From Culex pipiens pallens (Eukaryota; Arthropoda; Insecta; Diptera; Culicidae): DNA of 64,000 bases. How positions within the stretch are numbered: the stretch's first letter is position 1; each line of letters opens with the position of its first letter. Shown here in pieces: positions 1-10,329 of this stretch. Position numbers and translations under genes: made by a program. Location: the NCBI RefSeq assembly GCF_016801865.2, contig NC_068939.1:62068269-62132268 (forward strand). The letters are read 5' to 3'. A model generated the notes under the pieces. It saw nothing but the letters and a program-made list of their open reading frames with translations. It ran no database searches and was not told the DNA's origin.

Positions 1-235
1 GAGGGATGCCATTTTCCTGAAAGGCGGTGTCTGTATAATCTTGACAAAAAGTCTGTAGGAAGTCTGTTTTTTTTACTCGACACTTATTTTTATTTAGACC
101 TCTTAGGTGCTGCGATCACGTTATGGGAGATCCATAAACCATGTGGACACTTTAGGGGATTGTAATCACTCTATAAATGAGAGGAAGGCACCAACCACCT
201 AAAGGTGGATTAAGTTACGTTTTTATAAAAGAAAA
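1..235. repeat. 3' end of a dispersed mosquito repeat, cut by window edge
   Basis: The segment near 178-220 reads 'gaggaaggc...caaccacct...ggtggattaagtta'. This matches the end of the repeat near 61,970-61,997, so it is a second copy of that family's terminus. The copy continues to the left of the window. No coding capacity is visible. Confidence 0.5.
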
Positions 236-372
236 AACTCATAAACAAGCTCAATAGTCAAATATTTTAAAAGTACATCTTTCGAAAGATTTTTCTTCTA
301 TATTTTTTTTAAACTTTAAAAATAAAAATACATCTATTGGGAGAAAATTACAAGGATAATTGGAATATACGA

Positions 373-482
373 ACGGTCATCAGGGGTGATACTGGTTCTG
401 GGGGTGAAATTGGGTCATACAAAAAGGCAGAGATTTGTATGAACCAATCCCACCCCAGACCCAATGTCACCCCTGATGACGG
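373..482. mobile_element. short palindromic MITE
   Basis: The left end GGTCATCAGGGGTGA is mirrored by TCACCCCTGATGACGG at the right end. The interior continues as an imperfect hairpin (CTGGGGGTG against CACCCCAG) around a loop of about 35 bp. It has no coding capacity. Its 'gaccca...gtcac' core recurs near 48,725-48,770, which suggests a family. Confidence 0.6.
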
Positions 483-558
483 AATTTAGATGTAAAATTA
501 CAAATCGGTGATTTTTTAAGATTCAAATATGATAAAACATTATTTCCCCCCTCCTTAC

Positions 559-1088
559 CTCTTTATCGAGTGCGTCGCATCGGTAAACACCACCTCCGTG
601 GGCTGGCCAAAGTCCCGCTTCACCTTGCACAGAAACTTGTAGATGGTGAACACTTCCCCGTTCGGCGCCGCAACCGACCCGGTCGGACTCTCCACCCGGC
701 TGAAGAGAAACTTTCCCGGCACGACGTCCTTTCCGCCGTGCTGCACCTGGCACTTGAAGTTCACGATGGACTGCTCGAGGCCGACGGCCAAGCTGACCAC
801 GGTTCCGCCGGCCTCGAGGTCATTCTTCTGCCAGTAGGCGGAATAGACGTACAGGTCGGCCCCGACCCGTTGCCACGCCGGCAGTGGACTGTCGAAATCG
901 TACGGAACCGAATTCCTGTACCGGCTGCTGTTATCAATCCGGATCAACGAGGCGGTATCGCTCCGGCCGAAAATATTTACCACCTCCAGGACATACTTCA
1001 GACGATTGTTTTCCGATTTGTACACCAGCAGAATGGCCACGCAGCTAATCGAGATGAGGACCAGGGCCAGCTGCTGGTACTTGCGCAT
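559..1088 (-). CDS. First coding exon of a probable glycosyltransferase family 92-like membrane protein (partial gene)
   Basis: The ATG at 1086-1088 (minus strand) opens 176 codons. Residues about 7-23 form a hydrophobic stretch after a short basic start (MRKYQQ), as in a type II Golgi membrane protein. A lumenal-type segment follows, with the block LYVYSAYW at residues 79-86 and later cysteines at about 113 and 154. The exon ends in a consensus donor, AG|GTAAGG, with GT at 558-557. The last codon is therefore split (phase 2), and the in-frame stop just inside the intron is not used. Codon-like GC content contrasts sharply with the flanks. The 'VYSAYW' block after a predicted anchor resembles the start of the DUF23/glycosyltransferase-92 domain of insect proteins; that is a recalled family resemblance, not a search. 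Downstream exons with the catalytic region must lie left of the window. Upstream DNA to about 1,450 is probably promoter or 5'UTR. Confidence 0.6.
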
Positions 1089-1956
1089 CGCTGGGCAACG
1101 ACCCCGACCGGAAACGTCACGTTCCGGATCCCGGTGCTGGATTAGATAATTATTTTGCTGCTATCAGCAGAGGCCTGCTGAGATTTCGGCGAACTGTCAC
1201 TGAACTTTGAAAGAAGGGTGAGGGACGACACGCTGCCAATTTTCTGACTTTGAAGCACTTTGGTTCGGCGGACAAGCGCACTGAAGGCCCCCCGCACCAG
1301 GATGTTCTCGCGGGATGCGGCAAAAGGAACTTGCAGTGAAGGGTGTGGGTCCGCGATCTGCGGCCAAGATGAAACTATTTTTGTTTTGAATCTTCATGCG
1401 CAGAACGTTTTGGCAACTCGAGAAAGGTATTGAAATTTGCCACAACATTTGAATGGATTTTTTTTCTATAATTTAATTTCGATAAATCATATTATTTCGA
1501 CAGAGCAATTTACCATTTGTTTTGTATTAGACGAAAAAATCATTAAGTAAAGCAGGAAGTTACTGTTGAACAATAATTTCAGTTTTTTTTTATAGAAAGC
1601 ATGAGTCATCTCAAGCAAAATCCTTTATGTGGATTTATCCTTCCATATTTATGTTTTGGTTTTTGTTCAAACTGTCAAAAATCAAGGATTTAGATGAAAA
1701 GGTATCGCTATGATTTATGAACGTGACCTATTCTGTACGAAAATGACAAAAATGGATTCACAGTGAAACGTCGCTGTTATTTTTTATGTATAACGGAAAA
1801 CAAAAAAAAAGCTCTATGTAGATTTTCAAGTAAATTTTTATGTACAACGGTAAAAAACACGATTAAAAACAATATCTGATTACTTTTCATTCATTTTCAT
1901 GCAAAAAAATAAATTGACAAGACAACATTTTTTCGATGGATCAACTATGCTGCCCA
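1089..1956. other. Upstream region of the minus-strand gene, then AT-rich repeats
   Basis: 1,089-1,450 is GC-richer and less repetitive, as expected for the 5'UTR or promoter of the gene at 559-1088. I see no convincing TATA box. From about 1,780 the sequence (tacaacggtaaaaaacac, then gatggatcaactatg) repeats at 2,224-2,330 and, inverted, at 4,360-4,440. It is part of the transposon debris to the right. Confidence 0.4.
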
Positions 1957-1997
1957 TAATTGGGTACTAAAGCTTTATGTCAATTTTTATCTACAAC

Positions 1998-2223
1998 CAG
2001 GCATGCCAGATTTTCAAGATTTTCGGGCACATCACAAAAACGCAAATGAGTTTAACTTGATGGCAAAATAATATTTTACAAATCTATTTTTGGCAAAAGA
2101 AGCAAAACATTGTTATCTTTTTCGTGAGTAATTCATTTAATAAAAAATCATCGAATAACATGGCAAAACAATTCGTTTGAGCATTGAGCCTGTGCTTGAA
2201 AATCTTCAAATGTGGCATCCCTG
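1998..2223. mobile_element. hAT-type MITE with perfect 8-bp target duplication
   Basis: The direct repeat TCTACAAC lies at 1990-1997 and 2224-2231. The element begins CAGGCATGCCA and ends TGGCATCCCTG, which are imperfect terminal inverted repeats. Removing the element and one repeat restores the host sequence shared with the other copies of the surrounding transposon. The 8-bp duplication and CAGG...CCTG ends are typical of the hAT superfamily. The 226-bp interior is non-coding. Confidence 0.85.
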
Positions 2224-3205
2224 TCTACAACGGTAAAAAACACGATCAAAAACCATTTCTGATCACTTTTTTTAATTTTAATGCAAAAAAAATGACAAGA
2301 CAACATTTTTTCGATGGATCAACTATGGTCCCCTTGGAACGAGCTGTCAAGTAGGACCTTTTCTGTCAAGAAGGACCGCAAGGTTAATTTTTCAAAATTG
2401 ATTTAAAAATCCATTTTCAACTCTTTGTGGTCGTACAAAGGGTCATTGCACTCAGAAAAATAATCTTAACGCTGTAAACAATAATATTAGCAATCTAAGC
2501 TTCATTTTAGGACCCAATTAAGTTTTCTACGTGCGCATTTATTGCGTGTAGGTATTGCTTATTGCGAGATAAAATCACGATTCTCCTTCCTTTTGACTGA
2601 CAGGAGGTTAAAGCCGCCGAACTACCGCAGTGTAAAAATCTGCATGTTGAACTGAAATCCCGTGTTGATTTGGCTGTCAACTTGGTTTGTTTTTAATATT
2701 TTCCAAAAAGTCAGGTGAAAACTCAAGGCAACCTTTGACAACAACCGAAAATTTGTTCTGCGGCTGTCATGCGGCCATTCTTCTGCGGTGATATCACCGC
2801 GCGTGAACTCTAATTATTGACGCCCGCGATAATATTTACACGAAAAAAATGAGGTTAAATTTTGCCCGGCCATCAAAATCAATTGGTGCGCTAGTGTCCC
2901 TACGCGAAACGTCATTAAGCTCTATAAGGCTTTCTAGTCGGAAATTTACCAACACATTCAAAGTATGTTTACATTACAGCTGGAAGTTTGTTTGCATCAG
3001 GTTTCCTATCTCTTTCTAGCAAAAGTTTCTTGTCAGGCGACTTCTAGCTGTTTTTTTGGGACTGACCGTCCGATATGGCAGCCAACATACTTCGCAGGGC
3101 TGTGACAGCTCGAGCTCGATCATTGTTTGCATCAGGACACTGTGACGAGAAGTTCGTCATTTTTGGGTTAAATTATATTTTTTGCACTGGGCCTAGAAAG
3201 CCTTA

Positions 3206-3448
3206 TACACTCATACCCCGATGGTTTGACACCAACTGTTGTCAAACGAACGGGGTCACGTTTTAGTTTGACACCCCTTTTACACGGAGTTCACACACAC
3301 TACCAAACGTTTGTTTTGATAGTGTGCGTGAGCGCCGTGTAAAAAGTGACAGTTCGTCACTTTTTAGTTTGACTTTGACCAACCAACGGGGTACAAACTA
3401 AAAAAGTGTCAAACGAAAAAGTGACCAACCACCGGGGGGCTGAGTGTA
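3206..3448 (+). mobile_element. TA-flanked MITE, copy A
   Basis: It starts TACACTCATACCCCGATGG and ends CCGGGGGGCTGAGTGTA, giving imperfect terminal inverted repeats within TA dinucleotides. The interior contains gtcaaacgaacggggtcac, cgtttgttttgatagtgtg and a second arm with cgtcactttttagtttgac. Length is 243 bp and it is non-coding. It is the same family as 3537-3778, 3820-4060, 16118-16361 and the partial 33881-34003. Confidence 0.85.
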
Positions 3449-3536
3449 GTATTTACATTTTTCAAAAATAATTCTTATTTTGGGTGTGAAAAAGCTTAAG
3501 TCAAATTGGGTTCTAAAATGAAGTTTAAATTTGTGA

Positions 3537-3778
3537 TACACTGAAACCCCGATGGTTTGACACCAACTGTTGTCAAACGAACGGGGTCACTTTTTAGTTT
3601 GACACCCCTTTTACACGGAATTCACACACACTATCAAACGTTTGTTTTGATAGTGTGCGTGAGCGCCTTGTAAAAAGTGACAGTTCGTCACTTTTTAGTT
3701 TGACTTTGACCAACCAACGGGGTACAAACTAAAAAAGTGTCAAACGAAAAAGTGACCAACCACCGGGGGTTGAGTGTA
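3537..3778 (+). mobile_element. TA-flanked MITE, copy B
   Basis: It has the same orientation and nearly the same sequence as the copy 90 bp upstream. It begins TACACTGAAACCCCGATGG and ends CCGGGGGTTGAGTGTA, with only scattered substitutions between copies. Confidence 0.85.
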
Positions 3779-3819
3779 TTATTGCTCATAACGATAAAGC
3801 TTATTGACAGAAAAAGTCC

Positions 3820-4060
3820 TACACTCAACCCCCGGTGGTTGGTCACTTTTTCGATTGACACTTTTTTAGTTTGTACCCCGTTGGTTGGTCAAAGTCAAAC
3901 TAAAAAGTGACGAACTGTCACTTTTTACACGGCGCTCACGCGTACTATCAAAACAAACGTTAGTAGTATGTGTGAACTCCGTATAAAAGGGGTGTCAAAC
4001 TAAAAAGTGACCCCTTTCGTTTGACAACAGTTGGTGTCAAACCATCGGGGTTTGAGTGTA
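3820..4060 (-). mobile_element. TA-flanked MITE, copy C (inverted)
   Basis: It begins TACACTCAACCCCCGGTGG and ends CATCGGGGTTTGAGTGTA, the reverse complement of copies A and B. With copy B it forms a long inverted pair separated by only 41 bp. Confidence 0.85.
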
Positions 4061-4465
4061 CTTGACAGCTCGTTCCAAGGGAACCATAGTTTATCAATCG
4101 AAAAAATGTTGTCTTCACGCAGAAAAATATTTTGTAGAATCAGCCTGTACGAGGTTTGACTCAACAAATTTTTTGTTGAATATAATCAGCGCCGATTTTG
4201 CGTTGAAACAAACCTTGATTTTCTCAATTCCACAACAATCTTTAATTGTTTTGAATAAGTTGCTTTGACGTTTAGCGTTGATTCAACAAATATCTTGATA
4301 TTCAAATCAACAAAACGTTTTGTTGATTCAAATATGCCTTATTTTTCTGCGCGTTGTCAATTTTTTTTTTGCATTAAAATAAAAAAAAGTGATTAGAAAT
4401 GGTTTTTAATCGTGTTTTTTACCGTTGTACATATAAATTGACATAGGGCTTTAGTACCCAATTTT

Positions 4466-4852
4466 CTCAGTTTTCTGCGTTTTCTGTGTACAAGCCGTGA
4501 ACGTGTTCCAAGCGCACACTAAAACATCGGTTCAGCACCACCCTCAACACATCTTCTGACTTCTGACATTTCGCACCTGTCAGTTTTCATTCTTTTCTTT
4601 ACCCGCATAGAGATTCTTTCGATTTCGTTCGGTCGTCGCGGAGGTGATTTTTCTCTTCTTTCCCCAAGTGGCCAACTCTGGTGTGATTTAGTGTTGCAAT
4701 TTATTCAATGAAATAGTAGCTAGTTTTAAATGAAAATTACATAACTGTGCTGCTGAGGGCGAGTGCTTTTCGGTCGTGCATCCGTTGGTGATGTTGACGG
4801 AGTGAATTTCGTCGTTTTTGAAGGTGTAAATTGCAACTGGAGTTTTCTTGTC
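4466..4852 (+). promoter_or_regulatory. Probable promoter and 5'UTR of Tmem161
   Basis: This is unique-looking, GC-richer sequence between the transposon debris and the start codon. An initiator-like TCAGTT lies at 4580-4585, with no obvious TATA box. The exact transcription start cannot be fixed from sequence alone. Confidence 0.4.
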
Positions 4853-7800
4853 ATGGTAAGTTGCAGCGGCGATTGACCTATTTTTAGAAATTAGTTCTAA
4901 TTTTAGTGCTTAAGTGGGAGCTTCCTCACCACACGCGCGCGTTTCAAGTCAAGCAAAAGTGATGACCGGCTTTTTCTCCTCCTTCTCTCGCAGGCCCTTT
5001 TGGGAGCCCAGCTGGTCATCACGCTGATCATGGTCAGCGTGATTCAGAAGCTGAGTCCGCACTTTTCGCTGGCCCGGTGGATCCTCTGCTCGACCGGTCT
5101 GACCCGGTATCTGCACCCGACGGACGATGAGCTAAGGAAGTTGTCCGGTGTGCCGCGGGAAAAGGGCGGCAAGGGCAAACGGGACAAAAACCATCGGAAT
5201 GGTGACGCCGGACATCAGCAGGAGAAATCGTCCACCTTTCACGTTCCGCGCAGTCTGGACGTTCAGCTGGAGACGGTCGGTATCTCGCCGTACGATGTGG
5301 TCCACCTGCGGTATTACACCGAGTACCAGTGGATGGTCGATTTCAGTTTGTACGCGGCGATCGTGTACGTTTGCTCGGAGGTCAGTTAGCGCAGTGACGA
5401 GAGTTAATTAGCGGTTTATCTAATCGACCTAACTTTTTTTTTTTTGGTTTCGTTTTCGTCTCTGCTGCAGGCTTATCACTTTTTCTTCCCCCTCAAGGAG
5501 GAGTTTAACTTGAGCATGCTTTGGTGCCTGCTGGTCGTGTTCTTTGCATTGTATCCTTTTGTAAAACACATTTTTTTCAGCATAAAAACTGCATTTGCCT
5601 TGTCAAGAGTAAAGGTAATCATTTATCAAAATTCTTTGTATTGCAGTCAAATCGGATATTGTGACACTACATTTAGCTCTTTTTTAAAGTGTATCTTGAT
5701 TTTAAAGCTTTAAAGATGTTTTTACTGAAAAAGAACTGAAAATTTTACATATTTTTAACTTATAGACATTTAAAATCGAACCAACAATTTCCAAGATATC
5801 ACCATTTCAAATATGATGGCCTATCTACAATTAGGCCGTTGCAAAATTGGTCTGAAAAATCCGGGGGCAAAAAAAATATTTTTCCAAAAAACTTATAAAT
5901 TTCCATGAAAATAGAAGTCTAATCAACTGAAAACAATCTAAAATGCATTTTTCTGCATTGATAATCATATTTAGCTTTTTTTGGCCTTTTTAAAAATGCT
6001 TTGAATTTTATAAAACTCCAATGTACAGCACCGCAAAAAAAAAAAAAAAAATCGCAAAAAAATAAATTTTCGTCAATACTCAGATATTATGGAAAATAAT
6101 GATGGCAATGCAACTGGCCAGGTGTATAATGCATTTTAAAACACTTTTTTCATGAAAATGTTGAAACCAGGGCTCGTAATTTAATTTTTTATACTTTTTT
6201 ATTTTTTGCCCCCCGGGAAAAAGTCGGGAATTTATGATTTTTTGTTAAAAAGTCGGGAAAAGTCGGGAATTCTAAGCATACTTGTTTGAAAATTATTTTT
6301 TAACACTTGAATTATTTTGTAATATTTTGTACAATTTTCAAATTGAATTCACTCAATTCTGCTTTAGTAACTTACTTCAAATATTAATAAATTCACTATG
6401 TCAATATATTTAAGTATAGCAAAGCTGTTCAAGACATTCAAAATCTTAATGAATATTGTATGCCTTTGACACAGATTTTCATAATATTTTTTATGAATCA
6501 AATGATCTTTTTTGGTAAATATTTTTAATTGTTTACCTAAATTTATTAGGTAATTTAAAATATCTTTTTTTTTTCAAATGTTGCCCTTGAACTTTGTTTG
6601 TGAGTATGGGTAAATTACCTTGACAAAGCTTGATTTTCAGTTTTCGGAAAACTTAAATATCGAATAAAATCCAAATTGAAAAACTTTTTTACGTTTTTTC
6701 AAACAAAGAAAATATTGAAATTGAAAAAAAATCCAGGAAATGTTGAGTTATTGCTAAATTGTTTGAAAAATTGTTTCTTCAAACATTTAGCTTAAAATAA
6801 GTGGGAAAATATAAAATCATATCAAACTGAATTTTCATTGAAAAAAAAAACAGTTAAATACTAAACACTAGATAAATTAACATTGATTGAAAAATTCAAC
6901 ATCAAAAATTACAAAACTAAAAAAGGAACTTCGCAAAAATATTATTTTATGAATTCCTTGACATTTTCCTAAATCCTTTGAAAGAATAATAATAGCAATT
7001 ATGTTTTAATAATTTTTTGGTTTAAAATTATGATGAAGTTTAAATAAAAATAAGAACGAAACTTCAAGTTAAGTTATCTTTAACTTTTTGTCCTAGTTGA
7101 AACGAAGTATCAAAAACTATACGTTTGCCAGTTTAAAAAATAACATGAAAGTTATAAGTATTGTTGAACTTTCGATTATTTTTTCAAAGACTAATTGTTT
7201 GTGTTTCTACTCTGAATCATTTTAATGAATTTCCATTTTTGAAGTTTTTTTTTATTTGTTGTTTTGTCTCTGAATTTACAAAAAATGCTTGTAGTTGGAT
7301 TTTTTTTTTAATTCATTTAGAATTTTTTTTCGGTGCTCAATTGACTTTTCTTATTGAAAGTTTTTTGTTTGAAATCATTCTTTGGATAAGAAATGCCTTT
7401 TATTTGAGCATTTTGGAAAAGTCTGGAAAAAGTCGGGAATTTGAAAATGGGATTTGAGTGGTCACCCTGTAAATTGTATATGCAGCATACAAAATTTCAA
7501 CGCATGTTTGAAGCATGCACTATTTCGCATCGTTTGAAATCCATAATGCAAATTTTGAAAATTTGAGTATTTTCGAAAAAATACGGTACTTTGTGAAAAT
7601 TTTAGTATTTTTCATAACAATCTCTAATGAAGTGAAAAGGCGTACACAATTTCGCTTCGTTTGATACACACATTGCAAATTTTGAAAATTTGAGTACTTT
7701 CGAAAAATACGGTATTCTGTGAATGTTGTTGAGTATTTATACTTTGAAATTTACAACATTTTCTAAATATATATTCTTGGTGAAAGCATTGAAAATTTAA

Positions 7801-9554
7801 CACGATTTGGTTGAATTATGTCGATTTTAGAAAGATTTTAAAAATCAGTTATCGTTCATTATTGGGGATAAGATTATCGCCGATAGAATTATCGAAATAA
7901 CGATAACGATAGATCATCGTTATCGTCCCAACGATGACGATAATATTATCGACAACCTAGATAAAATTTTAGTTCTGTGACACCATTTTAGTCAAATTTG
8001 AATGGTTGAAGCTAAAATCTTGTTTTCGTTATACGATTATCCGAAGTGACATTTTTTCAAAGCCTTCGGATAATTGATTCTGAACTTTTGACAATGTTTT
8101 TTGATTAACCTAAGAGAAAAAATGTGGAAATGGGATTTGTTTAAACAGAAATTGAAAAAGTTGACAGGTTTTGTTTACTTTTACAAATAAGAATGCATAA
8201 AATCTACATGAAAACATGACTTCAAGAAGATATTCCGAAAATGTAGCTTTAGTGAAATACTGCGTGTTCTGACGAACAATAATCGCTAGAAAAATATTCT
8301 GAACATTTATGAAATTTTTAATGACCCTGTTATCGGATACGTACTGCTCATCTCAATTAATCTTAAATTTTAAATACTTACCAAAATAGGTATCCGTCCA
8401 AAAAAAAAAAAAAACTTTCCTTAACTCACGCAAATCCCAATCCAGCAAACTTCTCGCCTCCCTCACCGTGCAGTACTTCCAGAGCGAGGAATCGATCGGC
8501 GAGCGGTCCACCTGCATCGTCACCGGACTCGTCTACCTGCTGATCGCGATGATCGTACTGATCGTGCCGGAGACCACACTGGAGGTTGGCCTCGACCGCG
8601 CCTACCGGAGCTTCAACGAGAGCGCGTCCGAGTTTTTGGAGGGCCAGGGGCTGAGCTCGTCGTAGGTTTTTTGATTTCTTCAAATTTTAAACAAATTTAA
8701 AGTGTTGATTTTTTTTCAGCGGACCCGCCTCGAAGATTGTCGTCAAGTTTTTCATCGCCGTAAGCTGTGGAATTCTGGGAGCGCTCTTCACCTTCCCCGG
8801 GCTTCGTATGGCCCGAATGCACTGGGATTCTCTCAAGTTCTGCCAGGACCGGGCTTTCCTAAAGTTCCTGTTGAATCTGAGCTTCGCGATGCCCTTCCTG
8901 CTGATTCTGCTGTGGATCAAGCCACTCACCCGGGACTACCTGACGGTGCGCGTGTTCAAGGGAATGGCCACCCCAATTCTGTCCGAGGAGGCGTTCGAGA
9001 CCATCCGACTGGGCGCGGTCGTATTCGCGGTGTTGTTACGCTTCCTGCTGATGCCCGTTTACCTGCAAGCTTATCTCAACCTGGCCTACCACCGCATTGA
9101 GGAGCAAAAGAAGGAAGCCGGCCGAATCACCAACGTGGATCTGCAGAAGAAGATCAGCTCGATCTTTTACTACCTATGCGTCGTAACGCTGCAGTACGTG
9201 GCACCGATTCTGATGTGCCTCTACTTTGCGTTGATGTACAAAACCCTCGGCGAATACACCTGGACCGGCTTCCTCACCGAGGCCTTCCCCGTGGACGAAT
9301 GTTCCGCCGAAATTGCACCCACTGCAGCTCCGCCAGCAGCGATGGAACCATCATCGCCAGATGCGGACACGGACGACGCCAACATCCTGTCGACCGCGCA
9401 AACGATCCAACTGTCGCTGCAAAGCCTCAAGGCGGTCTTCACCAAGGACGTGTACCGGGGGTTGTTTGGCTTTGCCACGTGGTGGAGCTGCTTCATCTGG
9501 TTCGCGGCCACCTCGCTGGGCATGGTCTACCAGACGTACTTTACCAAGTCATAA
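4853..9554 (+). CDS. Tmem161: TMEM161 family multi-pass membrane protein (complete, 5 coding exons)
   Basis: Joined exons are 4853-4855, 4994-5380, 5471-5550, 8446-8661 and 8720-9554, giving 506 aa; the vertebrate TMEM161B protein is of similar length. Exon 1 supplies only the ATG, followed by donor GTAAG. The N-terminus then reads MALLGAQLVITLIMVSVIQ, colinear with TMEM161. Family blocks recognised from memory are SLARW with HPTDDELR in exon 2, EYQWMVDF, NLSMLWCLLVVFFAFKLL across the exon 3/4 join, GERS, FTFPGLRMARMHWD, IKPLTRDY, YLQAYLNLAYHRIEEQKKEA and FYYLCVVTLQYVAP. About eight hydrophobic segments fit a polytopic protein. Residues 53-75 form a basic, Lys/Gly/His-rich loop. An acidic/Pro/Ala loop around residues 420-450 is lineage-type insertion before the last membrane segment. 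Intron 3 has U12-type splice sites (separate entry). Molecular function in the family is poorly defined, so none is claimed. The reading is secure from sequence similarity and consistent splice phases. Confidence 0.93.
5831..6175. repeat. GGCCGTTGCAAA-family MITE fragment
   Basis: It begins TTAGGCCGTTGCAAAATTGG and shares interior blocks (aatcaactgaaaac, then catatttagc, then caatgtacag) with 17,465-17,720, 47,956-48,240 and 52,026-52,497. The right terminus is not clear. Confidence 0.55.
6170..7475. repeat. AT-rich mobile-element-like segment with 'agtcgggaa' motifs
   Basis: Both ends carry repeated 'aaaagtcgggaat' in the same orientation (6,220-6,270 and 7,425-7,440). The edges read cagggctcg on the left and gtcaccctg on the right, compatible with short CAGGG-type terminal repeats. 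The interior is about 75% A+T without a coding frame. Assignment to a transposon is inference. Confidence 0.35.
7858..7965. repeat. Dense ATCG/CGAT/GATAA cluster
   Basis: Within about 100 bp, ATTATCG, CGATA, GATAACGATA and CGTTATCG-type words recur at least ten times on both strands. The block can fold on itself. It lies inside the Tmem161 U12 intron. Confidence 0.5.
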
Positions 9555-9790
9555 GTCAAAACAAGCATTTAGTGTGAGAAGAGAAGCATTTTTATTAAAT
9601 CTATGTTGGCAGCACAAAAGTCATCTCATTGTTTGAAACGTCCACCGACTGTGCGCGATGCGTGCTGGTTGAATGTAAATAGGCTTAAGAAAAAAAACGT
9701 AGGTTTGAGTTTACTTGGTTTGTTAGTTTTAACTTTTGCATTGTACTTGCTGGAAAGAACACGACACAACTTTTGGGCGGTAGGCAGTGC

Positions 9791-9796
9791 AATAAA
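9791..9796 (+). terminator. Poly(A) signal of Tmem161
   Basis: AATAAA lies 237 bp after the stop codon and is followed by an A/T-rich stretch. It is the clearest plus-strand poly(A) signal after the gene. Confidence 0.6.
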
Positions 9797-9834
9797 GGTT
9801 TATTTAAAAAAAATAACCCGTATTTGATTTGTTT

Positions 9835-10325
9835 TCTTTTTATGAATATCACATTTTACAAGCAGAGAATTGTCAACAGTGGAAATCCTTCAATGCGACT
9901 TTATACTGAATTAAGGAGCAGAACGCATAAGTGAGCGTTTGTTTGAATAAACCCTTTCCGATTGAAGATACCCTGAGCGTATGGTTTTGAAACTCGTCAT
10001 GCGTCTTCATTGAGTGCACGAGCTTACATAAATGTTGTGGAGACGCATGACAGTTCAATGCGGTGCTGTGGAGTCAGTTATATTACGGGTTCGATTCGGT
10101 GCTTGCTTACAAAACCATATTTAAGCGCAAATCTAATTGGTTAATGCATTTGAAGTTATTTTTTCCGATGAAATTATCTTATCGAGGTATCCTTTTAAAA
10201 CTGCAACTTTAAAGATCTAATAAAACAAAAAAGTTGATAAATAAACATAACTCGATCTATCTTATCTTCATATGACAGCTTTTCATGTGATCTTTTGAAT
10301 GATAAATTGACTGATTCAAAACTTT
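9835..10325. other. Intergenic sequence, no gene seen
   Basis: AT-rich DNA downstream of Tmem161. The short frames on either strand lack codon bias and recognisable motifs. 'catgcgtct...gtgcacg' words at 9,995-10,060 look weakly repetitive. Confidence 0.4.
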
Positions 10326-10329
10326 TTAA

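Larger units (their letters stand above)
1957..4465. mobile_element. Composite transposon with inverted ends, carrying nested MITEs
   Basis: The left end (TTGGGTACTAAAGC, then tgtcaattt, tacaacggtaaaaaacac) reappears inverted at 4,410-4,465. A second inverted pair (ggatcaactatgg, then ccttggaacgagctgtcaag) lies at about 2,315-2,352 and 4,063-4,105. The hAT MITE at 1998-2223 and three TA-type MITEs at 3206-4060 sit inside. No transposase frame is visible. Confidence 0.55.
5551..8445 (+). other. U12-type (minor spliceosome) intron 3 of Tmem161
   Basis: The donor is GTATCCTTTT at 5551-5560, which matches the U12 5' splice-site consensus and departs from the U2 consensus GTRAGT. TTCCTTAAC at 8417-8425 is a perfect U12 branch-point consensus, about 20 nt before the acceptor AG at 8444-8445. 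The donor was chosen because exon 3 ending in GCATT joins C|AAACTTCTC to give A-F-K-L-L, which preserves the TMEM161 alignment. No ordinary donor nearby does this. The 2.9-kb intron holds repeats: a GGCCGTTGC-family MITE from 5831, a region with repeated 'aaaagtcgggaa' at 6,170-7,475, and a GATA-like cluster at 7858-7965. Confidence 0.85.

Noticed and set aside
1197..1448. 83-codon minus-strand frame upstream of the 559-1088 exon
   Set aside because: No homology or codon bias recognised; it fits a leader or promoter region better.
5551..5713. Exon 3 of Tmem161 read through as coding to 5713
   Set aside because: The frame after 5550 loses all TMEM161 similarity, while the U12 splice restores it.
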